Assembly (NCBI GenBank): GCA_947258715.1 | Contig: CAMYJH010000014.1 | Location: 62,001-126,000 of the forward strand | From: an uncultured Gammaproteobacteria bacterium | Lineage (GTDB): Bacteria; Pseudomonadota; Gammaproteobacteria; HK1 | Reading direction: 5' to 3' | Length of the DNA: 64,000 nucleotides | Part shown: piece after piece, positions 57,622-64,000 of the stretch | Layout: every line of letters begins with the position of its first letter | How positions within the stretch are numbered: the stretch's first letter is position 1 | Program-made: the position numbers and the translations under genes | Notes under the pieces: model-generated | The model's input: only the letters and a program-made list of their open reading frames with translations | Told to the model about the DNA's origin: nothing | The model's database searches: none

Positions 57622-58122
57622 TCAGCGCACTTTGCATGCGGCGCTGATGGCGTTGTAAGCGGCGGTAAAGCCGTAGAGTGAATAGCTGTCCTTCACTGTT
57701 TCTCCGCCGGGGCCGTTGCCGGTCACCGTCATGGTGCTGCCGGCGCGCATGGCCTCGATGAGAGCGGTGTCGTCGGCGCTGCTTCGCGTCCAGGCGCCGG
57801 TCCCTGACGCGCTAAGCTTGAACACTTCGTCTCTCACGGTCGCCTGAAGCGCCTTTGGCTTGGTTATTTTATAGCCGGTCTCGAAGCTCACGCGGTTGAG
57901 CCGTTTATCCGCCGGCTGATGGGTCACGAAAGCAAACGCTTCGCCGCGCTTGCCTTTATAGCCTTCGCTTTGCTTGGGCTGGCTCCAGATCATGCAGGTC
58001 TTTTCATTGTCACTGGTGGAAGTAACCGCGACCCAGTCCCGGTATACACCAATGACATCGGCGAAGGCGGTCTGGGCCGTCAGCAGGGCAAACAGAAAAA
58101 TTGTCGGAAGAGTAGCTCTCAT
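57622..58122 (-). CDS. IalB-like periplasmic protein
   Basis: A 166-residue protein with a cleavable signal peptide (about 1-21, ending AFA). The body carries WSQPKQSEGYKGKRGEAFAFV, EVFKLSASGTGAWTR and DSYSLYGFTAAYNAISAAC, which fits the invasion-associated locus B (IalB)-like family; two cysteines could form a disulfide. Relatives are common in alphaproteobacteria, and virulence is not implied. ATG 58122; divergent from the pcaD-like gene. Confidence 0.78.
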   Translation of the reverse strand: MRATLPTIFLFALLTAQTAFADVIGVYRDWVAVTSTSDNEKTCMIWSQPKQSEGYKGKRGEAFAFVTHQPADKRLNRVSFETGYKITKPKALQATVRDEVFKLSASGTGAWTRSSADDTALIEAMRAGSTMTVTGNGPGGETVKDSYSLYGFTAAYNAISAACKVR

Positions 58123-58281
58123 CTTTCTACTGAGATAGCGGTTACGGTTACCGGTTCCGGGAGCGTCTCGGCCAAAGCGCCCATTCTAGCGAGCAGCCGA
58201 TCGAGTGTGTTGTATCATCCCGGCACAGAATTCTCGGATTGGCAAGGCTTTTCAGCCAGCCGGCAGGTAGTTCCTTAAAGC

Positions 58282-59070
58282 ATGCGCATCAGAGCCAACA
58301 AACACCACGTCTCCTACCAGCTCTCTGGCCCGGAAGAGGTGGCGACGGTGTGCTTGAGCCATTCACTCGCCTGCAGTGGCGTCATGTGGGAGCCGCAAAT
58401 CCCGGCTCTGACCGAACGATTCCGCGTGTTGCGCTACGATACACGAGGTCACGGCGACAGCGAAGCGACGCCTCCGCCTTATACCCTTGACGGGCTTGCC
58501 GACGACGTGGTCGCCATGCTGGATGTGCTTGGCGTCGAACGGGTGCACTGGGTTGGCCTGTCCATGGGCGGCATGATTGGACAGAATCTGGCTCTGCGTC
58601 ATCCCGGGCGCCTGCTATCGCTGGTGTTGTGCGACACGCTGAGTGTCATATCCGATGAGGCACAGCCGATTTGGGCGGATCGGATCGAAACCGCGGGGCG
58701 CGAAGGCATGCCGCCATTGTGCGAGCCCACCTTGGCGCGATGGTTCACGCCGGCTTATCTTGAAACAGAGCTGCCGGTCCTGAAGTCCATTCGCGCTCAG
58801 ATCTTGAACACGCCGGTGGCAGGATACATCGGCTGCTGCGAAGCCATCCGCCGAATCGACTACATCGACCGCCTCCACCGTATCAGCCTGCCGACCCGCG
58901 TCATCGTCGGCGCGGACGACCCTGCGACGCCGCCGGCGGAGGCGCAAGTCATTCAGAGGCGAATCGAGGGGTCGAGCCTGGTGGTCATTGATAATGCCGC
59001 CCATCTCTGCAACCTCGAGCAGCCTGACGCCTTCAACAAGGCGGTGCTGGAATTTCTCGAATCGCAGTGA
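58282..59070 (+). CDS. Alpha/beta hydrolase, 3-oxoadipate enol-lactonase type
   Basis: A 262-residue hydrolase with the catalytic elbow GLSMGGMIGQ, the acid in VGADDPATPP and the histidine in NAAHLCNLEQP. The sequence resembles PcaD of the beta-ketoadipate pathway, but no other pca gene is adjacent, so a different ester or lactone is possible. ATG 58282. Confidence 0.85.
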   Translation: MRIRANKHHVSYQLSGPEEVATVCLSHSLACSGVMWEPQIPALTERFRVLRYDTRGHGDSEATPPPYTLDGLADDVVAMLDVLGVERVHWVGLSMGGMIGQNLALRHPGRLLSLVLCDTLSVISDEAQPIWADRIETAGREGMPPLCEPTLARWFTPAYLETELPVLKSIRAQILNTPVAGYIGCCEAIRRIDYIDRLHRISLPTRVIVGADDPATPPAEAQVIQRRIEGSSLVVIDNAAHLCNLEQPDAFNKAVLEFLESQ

Positions 59071-59100
59071 CGAAGAACGGGCGCGGAAAAGCGATCCGAA

Positions 59101-59586
59101 ATGAAAAAGCATCGTCCCGAACAGGCGTGTAGCATGAAACCCGCGGAGTTCGCTGCAGCATTCCAGCTGGCAATAATCGCCGGCGAGCGCCCCCAGGATC
59201 TGGAGGACCGCGTGGCGTCGGATCGCCACGAGGAGCTACTCGGTGATGACTGTCTACCGCTTCAGCTTTCGGACACTCCGTACAATCGCGCCGCCGTGGC
59301 GCTCAAGCGGCGATACGGAGAAGACCGGGCCGTGTTCGCCAGCGCTTTTTATCGCTTCCGGGCCTTGATAGAGCTCGTTTCCAGCGGCGCCCTCGGCGCA
59401 TGGGCGCGCTCGAGCATCCGGCGCGAGGGCGCATTACGCATCCATCCCGCGGTGCTTGACGTGGCGAGCGACATGCGGCTTTCGAAAAATGGAAAGTTCG
59501 CATCGAGGAAGTTCCTCGATGCTGTGAAAGAGCTCGCGCGTAAGCGTTACCCGGATCTTCCCGAGTGGCGCATGGAAGGAGATTGA
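59101..59586 (+). CDS. Hypothetical protein, unknown family
   Basis: A 161-residue soluble protein, no signal or membrane segment. I see no catalytic motif; the part from KRRYGEDRAVFASAFYRFRALIELVSSG to IHPAVLDVASDMRLSKNGKF suggests a helical domain. Start ATG 59101 or ATG 59134. It has 30-bp spacing after the pcaD-like gene and converges on hslO. Composition looks like its neighbours. Confidence 0.55.
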   Translation: MKKHRPEQACSMKPAEFAAAFQLAIIAGERPQDLEDRVASDRHEELLGDDCLPLQLSDTPYNRAAVALKRRYGEDRAVFASAFYRFRALIELVSSGALGAWARSSIRREGALRIHPAVLDVASDMRLSKNGKFASRKFLDAVKELARKRYPDLPEWRMEGD

Positions 59587-59632
59587 GCGGGTCGGACGAA
59601 TAATAGCGGCGAAGGGTGTAATGCATCGCCAA

Positions 59633-60523
59633 TCAATGACGGGTCTGGTTGAAAACCGGCTGATGATCGCCCGAGAAAAGTAGGCCGATGTCCACAGCGT
59701 CTAGCCCGTAAGCCGTATTGCAGAATTCACAGCGCACTTCTACCTCGCCGTCTTGTTCCAGAATCTGCTTGACTTCGTTTTGGCCTAAGGCTTTGAGTGT
59801 GCGCTCTACGCGCTCCCGAGAACAGCGGCAGGCGAAATTGACTGGCGAGGCGCCGAGCAGGCGAACGGATTCCTGATGAAACAAACGGTAGAGCAGCTTC
59901 TCCACGGGTAGGTGAAGAAGTTCAGTGTCGGTGAGCGTATCGGCGAGGAGGACGCAGCGGTTCCAGTCGTCGTCTTCTTCCAATGTGTCCCGAGGCCGAT
60001 CGGCGGGAAGATTCTGGAGCAGAAATCCAGCCGCGGAGCTGTCGCCAACGGCCAGCCATAATCTCGTTGGCAGCTGCTCGGACCGGCTGAAGTAGTTTTG
60101 CAGCGTTCTCACCAGGCTGGTTTCATCCAGGGATACAATGCCTTGATAGCGTTCCCCGCCGCGACCCGGATCGATGGTCATGACCAGGTGGCCGGCGCCC
60201 ATGAGCCTGCGTATACCCGCATCAGGGACGACGTCATCATGGCGCGCGACGCCTCTCAGGTTTCCCTCGCCGGTGGCTTCCACCACCAGAAGGTTTACCG
60301 GACCGTCTCCTTTTACCTGCAGGGTCAGGTAGCCGTCGAACTTGATCGTCGCTGCCAGTAGTGCGGTCGCGGCGGCGGTTTCGGCAAGCAGGCGCCGCAC
60401 CGGCTGCGGATAATCGTTTGCGCCCTCGAGAGCGCGCAGGGTCGAGTCAAGTCGCACGATTTCGCCGCGAACGTGTGACTGCTCGATAATGAAACGGTGA
60501 AGGGCGTCGTTGCTTCTGTTCAA
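59633..60523 (-). CDS. hslO: Redox-regulated holdase Hsp33
   Basis: Oxidation-activated chaperone. The N-terminal substrate domain includes HDDVVPDAGIRRLMGAGHLVMTIDP. The C-terminal redox switch has the four zinc cysteines as CxC (residues in FACRCSRE) and CxxC (CEFCNTAYG). The 296 residues are the usual length. The start is TTG 60523 with no strong ribosome-binding site. It is divergent from the metallo-hydrolase gene. Confidence 0.96.
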   Translation of the reverse strand: MNRSNDALHRFIIEQSHVRGEIVRLDSTLRALEGANDYPQPVRRLLAETAAATALLAATIKFDGYLTLQVKGDGPVNLLVVEATGEGNLRGVARHDDVVPDAGIRRLMGAGHLVMTIDPGRGGERYQGIVSLDETSLVRTLQNYFSRSEQLPTRLWLAVGDSSAAGFLLQNLPADRPRDTLEEDDDWNRCVLLADTLTDTELLHLPVEKLLYRLFHQESVRLLGASPVNFACRCSRERVERTLKALGQNEVKQILEQDGEVEVRCEFCNTAYGLDAVDIGLLFSGDHQPVFNQTRH

Positions 60524-60663
60524 CAGGGGCTACTTCTTGCCGGCCGGAAAAATGCACTGTCTAGAGAAAGTATGGGAATATTCAGCCAAGATCCATCGAA
60601 AACCGCACCAATCAGCGACGAAGGAAAAAAATCGTTAAAGCATTGTCGACGCATACACGGAAA

Positions 60664-61716
60664 ATGGCCCCGTCGGCGCCTGTCGCCTGTGTGAACTACG
60701 CTTTCGACCAGCCGCCTAAAACGGCCGCGGTGGTGGAAGTTGCGCCCGGCGTTCTGTGGCTGCGCATGCCGCTGCCGTTTGCGCTCGATCATATCAATCT
60801 CTGGCTGCTCCAAGACGGCGACGGTTTCACCATTATCGACACCGGAATTGCGCGAAACGAGGTCAAATCAGCCTGGAAAGCGCTATTCTCTGGTCTGATG
60901 TCCAACAGACCGGTGAAGCGCGTCGTCTCCACCCACTTTCATCCCGATCACTTCGGTCTCGCCGGCTGGCTCACCGACGTTCTGAACGCCCCCCTGTGGA
61001 TGACGCGATCGGAATGGTTAACGGGCTCCATGCTCTACGCTGACAGGGACGGGCGGATTTCTAACGCGCAGGTGGCGTTGTTCAAACAACACGGTCTCGA
61101 CGACGTTCGCCTCGAAGCGCTTGCCAGGCGCGGCAACGCGTACCGCCGCGTCCTCAGCACGCCTCCGGCAAGCTACAGACGCATTGGCGACGGTGATCGG
61201 ATTATAATCGACGGCTGCGCGTGGACCATCATCATTGGACGGGGTCATGCTCCGGAGCACGCCTGCCTTTACTGTGCGGACAAAGGCGTGCTCATTTCCG
61301 GCGACCAGGTATTGCCGAAAATTTCACCTAACGTGAGCCTGTCGGCTACGGAGCCATCCGCCGACCCCCTAAGCGAGTATCTGGAATCTCTGGACCGTCT
61401 GATGGCGCTTCCGCAAGAGGTGCTGGTGCTGCCGTCTCACGATTTTCCGTTTTTCGGCCTCCATGCCCGTATCGAGGCGCTGAAACTCCACCACGCCCAG
61501 CGCCTCGATGCCCTCGCGGACTATTGTCGAACGACGCGCACGGCGGCGGAGACGCTAGAGCTGTTGTTCCGGCGTAAGCTGGATGCGCATCAGATCATGT
61601 TTGCCATGGGAGAGAGCCTTTCCCATCTGGTGCACCTGGAATCCTTGCACCGACTCCGGCGCACTGTGGACCAGGACGGAATCATTCGCTTTGCGGCAGT
61701 TAGCGCCGAGTCATGA
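60664..61716 (+). CDS. Metallo-beta-lactamase fold hydrolase
   Basis: A 350-residue MBL-fold protein (ATG 60664; TTG 60643 is an alternative start). The metal motif THFHPDHFGLAGWL (HxHxDH), the later H in GRGHAPEHACLY, the D in LISGDQVLPKISP and the C-terminal LPSHDFPF provide two metal sites. A C-terminal extension of about 90 residues follows, as in the group with an added helical domain. Substrate is unknown. It ends 5 bp before a perfect 11-bp hairpin. Confidence 0.85.
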   Translation: MAPSAPVACVNYAFDQPPKTAAVVEVAPGVLWLRMPLPFALDHINLWLLQDGDGFTIIDTGIARNEVKSAWKALFSGLMSNRPVKRVVSTHFHPDHFGLAGWLTDVLNAPLWMTRSEWLTGSMLYADRDGRISNAQVALFKQHGLDDVRLEALARRGNAYRRVLSTPPASYRRIGDGDRIIIDGCAWTIIIGRGHAPEHACLYCADKGVLISGDQVLPKISPNVSLSATEPSADPLSEYLESLDRLMALPQEVLVLPSHDFPFFGLHARIEALKLHHAQRLDALADYCRTTRTAAETLELLFRRKLDAHQIMFAMGESLSHLVHLESLHRLRRTVDQDGIIRFAAVSAES

Positions 61717-61721
61717 GCGTT

Positions 61722-61759
61722 GTCCTGGCGGGCGGCGGGCATCGCCAACCCGCCAGGAC
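61722..61759. terminator. Perfect stem-loop between converging genes
   Basis: GTCCTGGCGGG (61722-61732) and CCCGCCAGGAC (61749-61759) pair over 11 bp with a 16-nt loop. There is no U tract on either strand. It lies 5 bp after the metallo-hydrolase stop and 21 bp from the converging methyltransferase stop, so it could stabilise both 3' ends or act as a bidirectional terminator. Confidence 0.55.
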
Positions 61760-61780
61760 CTTCAAGCCGTTGAGCGCCGA

Positions 61781-62407
61781 TCAGTCGAAGCTGAATAGAA
61801 ATTCTTGCAGTGATGCCCCCAGCAGGAAGGAATGTAGCAGCCTGAATCCGGGCATCATGCGCTCCAGCTTCAGCGGAGTGTAGCGCGGGTTCGGTTTGTC
61901 CACCGGAGCTTCTCCGTAATAGCGCACCCGGTCTTCGTGAGTAATGAAGATTTTCGCAGGTCGTCGGGAAATCTTCGGCGCGGTAGAGATCACGACGTAG
62001 AGCAATGTACCGCTGCGACAGCTGCGCGAAAGGCGGTTCATCAGCGCGTGGATCAGATCTGCGTGCATGTAGTTGATCAGATCCCAGGCGAAAATCATAT
62101 CGAAGCGTACCTTCCAGTGGTGTGCGAGAGATTGCTCCACCCGGCGATCCCAGACATCTGTGCCCTCTTCCTCGTTCGGCGGGGGCAGACTCAGCAGCGA
62201 GCCGAAAAGATCTTCAACATACAAAGTACAAGGAACGCGGGCAAAGAAATCCACGTTGCTGCCCAAAGGCAGGCCCAAGTCAAGAATGGCGTGTTTGCGC
62301 TCCGCGGCAAGATGGTTGCAGATGAATCCTAAGCTTGGGGACCGGAACGTGACCCCTTCGGATTCGATCGCGCTGTACGCCTGCTGTACGACACCGGTCT
62401 GCGCCAT
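61781..62407 (-). CDS. SAM-dependent methyltransferase-like protein
   Basis: A 208-residue protein with a Rossmann-like layout: HAILDLGLPLGSNVDFFA stands where motif I (DxGxGxG) is expected and DMIFAWDLINYM where motif IV is. The glycine motif is divergent (DLGLPLGS), so SAM binding is less certain. It is placed 3 bp after the bactofilin gene on the same strand, so the two are expected to be expressed together. Substrate and function are unknown. Confidence 0.72.
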   Translation of the reverse strand: MAQTGVVQQAYSAIESEGVTFRSPSLGFICNHLAAERKHAILDLGLPLGSNVDFFARVPCTLYVEDLFGSLLSLPPPNEEEGTDVWDRRVEQSLAHHWKVRFDMIFAWDLINYMHADLIHALMNRLSRSCRSGTLLYVVISTAPKISRRPAKIFITHEDRVRYYGEAPVDKPNPRYTPLKLERMMPGFRLLHSFLLGASLQEFLFSFD

Positions 62408-62410
62408 GAC

Positions 62411-62956
62411 TCAAGATGTGAATAGCTGTTTTTCGTCGGACTTTTCCCTCGCGGATTTTGAAGGTTCGTCGCTGCTTGCGGACGGCGACTTGATGCCGGT
62501 GACCTTGCTGTTTTTCGCGGTGCTGACGGACTTCTTCGCCACCTCGCCGTCCATGTCGATGGATCCCTTGAAGCGGGCTCCATCTTCCAGACTGACCCGT
62601 GGTGAAACAATATTCCCCCGCACGCCGGCGGACTTTTTCAGCGTCACCTGCTCTTCAGCGTTCAAATCACCGTCCACCTGGCCTTCAACGATAATCACCC
62701 GTGCGTTTACGGTCGCATTGACCTTGCCTTCTTTGCCGATGGTGACGAGATTTTGTTCCAGCGTGATGGTGCCTTCGACTTGTCCCTGTATAAGCAGATC
62801 CTCGTCTCCGGCGAGGTCGCCGCGGATGCGAATGGATGGGCCTATGGTTGCGGTGTCTTTGATCCGCGTGGGCGCAGCGGGACGCTCGGCGCTGAAGCTC
62901 GGCTCATGGCTTTCGGGTTGTTGGCGAAGGGGATCGGGCTCACTTCTCTTAAACAT
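62411..62956 (-). CDS. Bactofilin family cytoskeletal protein
   Basis: Bactofilins form nucleotide-free filaments of right-handed beta-helix and often position cell-wall enzymes. The 181 residues (ATG 62956, preceded by AGGAGG) have a disordered N-terminus, the repeating helix core (IGPSIRIRGDLAGDEDLLIQGQVEGTI to VSLEDGARFKGSIDMD) and a charged C-terminal tail. It is the first gene of a pair with a methyltransferase-like protein. Confidence 0.88.
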   Translation of the reverse strand: MFKRSEPDPLRQQPESHEPSFSAERPAAPTRIKDTATIGPSIRIRGDLAGDEDLLIQGQVEGTITLEQNLVTIGKEGKVNATVNARVIIVEGQVDGDLNAEEQVTLKKSAGVRGNIVSPRVSLEDGARFKGSIDMDGEVAKKSVSTAKNSKVTGIKSPSASSDEPSKSAREKSDEKQLFTS

Positions 62957-63160
62957 GGTTCCTCCTGGAAACGTTCTATCGCCGCTCAAGATATGGCGGC
63001 TTGGTTCAAGGCTCTACTGACTTGGCCCCGATTATAGGCATAAAGTTCGCACTGGCGACACAAAATCAACCACTTCCGGAAGCTTTCGTCGGTAGGACAA
63101 GAAGTTGCGGCTGGTCGGACCCCGGGATAACCTCGCCCCGGATCAGGGAACGGTGCAGTC

Positions 63161-63409
63161 GTGCGGCCGCTAAGATTGACACTTTATATTCGTACCTACT
63201 GCCATTTGTGCGATGACATGCGCGCCGCCGTGGAACCCTGGCGGACGCGCTTGGGGCTAGAACTGGTCGAGGTGGACGTAGACGACGACCCTGCGCTCGA
63301 GGCCCGCCTGGGCGAGAGGGTTCCGCTTCTGATGGGCGGCGATGAGGAAATTTGCCATTATTTTTTCGATGAGGACGCGTTCAAACGATGGCTCGAAGTC
63401 GGCGCTTGA
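63161..63409 (+). CDS. Glutaredoxin-like protein (DUF836)
   Basis: An 82-residue thioredoxin-fold protein with the redox motif CHLC in RTYCHLCDDMR and the cis-Pro segment GERVPLLMGG. The start is GTG 63161. It overlaps by a few codons the longest form of the alkyltransferase-like gene that follows, but not the preferred start of that gene. The exact partner is not known. Confidence 0.85.
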   Translation: MRPLRLTLYIRTYCHLCDDMRAAVEPWRTRLGLELVEVDVDDDPALEARLGERVPLLMGGDEEICHYFFDEDAFKRWLEVGA

Positions 63410-63447
63410 GCGCAGCGGAGTGCGGCGATGGGGCGCCGGTGGTGAGC

Positions 63448-63801
63448 ATGTACGCGCGCATCTACGACATTGTTCGCCAGATCCCCCCCGGACGGGTGGC
63501 GACATACGGACAGGTCGCCGCCATCGAAGGCCACTGCAGCGCGCGCATGGTGGGCTACGCCATGGCTGCGCTAGGGCAAGAGGACGTGCCGTGGCAGCGG
63601 GTGATCAACGCTCAGGGGCGCATCAGCGAGCGAAGCGGAGGCGGCGGCAAATCGCGCCAGCGAGAAAAGCTGATGGCAGAAGGGGTGATTTTCGATTCAA
63701 CAGGGCGCATCGACCTCGAAGTCTTCGGCTGGGACGGCCCGGACTTCGACTGGATCCGCGATCGGGGCATGTTCGCCGCGCCGCCGCCGTGGTCTGGTTG
63801 A
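63448..63801 (+). CDS. Alkyltransferase-like protein (ATL, MGMT fold)
   Basis: A 117-residue protein with the DNA-binding domain of O6-alkylguanine alkyltransferase: PPGRVATYGQVAAI and CSARMVGYAM. The active-site cysteine of PCHRV is replaced (VPWQRVINAQGRIS), as in alkyltransferase-like proteins, which bind O6-alkylguanine and hand it to nucleotide excision repair. ATG 63448 is preferred; GTG 63442 is an alternative. Confidence 0.88.
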   Translation: MYARIYDIVRQIPPGRVATYGQVAAIEGHCSARMVGYAMAALGQEDVPWQRVINAQGRISERSGGGGKSRQREKLMAEGVIFDSTGRIDLEVFGWDGPDFDWIRDRGMFAAPPPWSG

Positions 63802-63843
63802 ACGATTGCCCAAACGAGACCCCAGCGAATTCGACTGAACCCG

Positions 63844-64000
63844 ATGGGCGACAGCGCCGTGGCCATGCGTTTTGACAATCAGGTGGTTTTGATCACCGGC
63901 GCGTCTCGCGGTATCGGCCGCGCGGCGGCGAAGCTGTTTGCCTCAGCGGGGGCAAGGGTGGCGGTGCACTATCGAAACCGACGGGACGCGGCCGAAGAAA
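63844..64000 (+). CDS. Short-chain dehydrogenase/reductase, N-terminal part (runs off the window)
   Basis: The first 52 codons of an SDR oxidoreductase. The cofactor motif TGASRGIGRAAAKLF is complete, and GARVAVHYRNRRDAAEE suggests an NADP preference for the region after the second strand. Starts are ATG 63844 or ATG 63865. The rest of the gene lies beyond 64000. Confidence 0.85.
   Translation, partial: MGDSAVAMRFDNQVVLITGASRGIGRAAAKLFASAGARVAVHYRNRRDAAEE

Overview
This window is the chromosome-origin region of a GC-rich gammaproteobacterium. The evidence is the intact order gyrB-recF-dnaN-dnaA (minus strand) facing rpmH-rnpA-yidC-mnmE (plus strand), the glnE-ilvE-LPS-core neighbourhood, and the run cutA-dsbD-aroQ-accB-accC-prmA-(DUF3426)-dusB-fis-purH-purD, all of which recall Pseudomonas and its relatives. 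I could not place it below class level. A recF beside dnaN argues against most betaproteobacteria. There is no rRNA, tRNA, prophage, insertion sequence or CRISPR array that I can support.

Layout. 1-4.5 kb: replication genes, with a likely oriC (perfect DnaA boxes and an AT-rich core) between dnaA and dnaN. 4.9-8.6 kb: rpmH, rnpA, a frameshifted yidC and mnmE; yidD, usually between rnpA and yidC, is missing. 8.7-18.9 kb: lipopolysaccharide assembly (lauroyltransferase, heptosyltransferase-like GT9, GT2, a multiply frameshifted GT4 pseudogene, a CgeB-like transferase, O-antigen ligase, GT4, an ELM1-family protein, a frameshifted msbA). 18.9-23 kb: zinc-finger protein, ilvE, glnE. 23.2-26 kb: groESL under a sigma70-type promoter with a CIRCE operator, then fxsA. 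26.1-36.1 kb: cutA, a stand-alone DsbD N-terminal domain, aroQ, acetyl-CoA carboxylase accBC, prmA, a zinc-ribbon membrane protein, dusB-fis, purH, purD. 36.2-37.6 kb: a 7-bp tandem array running into the 3' end of hisH, then hisB. 37.7-41.2 kb: the remnant of a CoA-transferase and the lactate-utilisation operon lutABC. 41.4-64 kb: mostly single housekeeping and accessory genes (mtfA, patatin, deaminase, DksA-like, Cys/Met PLP enzyme, FAA hydrolase, AEC carrier, dtd, typA, lpxR, pqiA-like, pcm, MFS carrier, 2OG oxygenase, IalB-like, pcaD-like, hslO, metallo-hydrolase, methyltransferase, bactofilin, glutaredoxin, alkyltransferase-like protein, start of an SDR gene).

The genes fall into replication, envelope biogenesis (YidC, MsbA, LPS enzymes, LpxR, PqiA-like), protein folding (GroESL, Hsp33, a DsbD fragment), lipid, purine and histidine synthesis, and lactate oxidation. 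The main oddities are indels in two normally essential envelope genes (an exact 13-bp tandem duplication in yidC; a loss consistent with about 11 bp in msbA), a decayed glycosyltransferase, an internally deleted CoA-transferase, and a family of heptanucleotide repeats at gene 3' ends. I found no convincing new multi-gene defence or metabolic system. The heptamer family and the envelope-gene lesions are the best leads.
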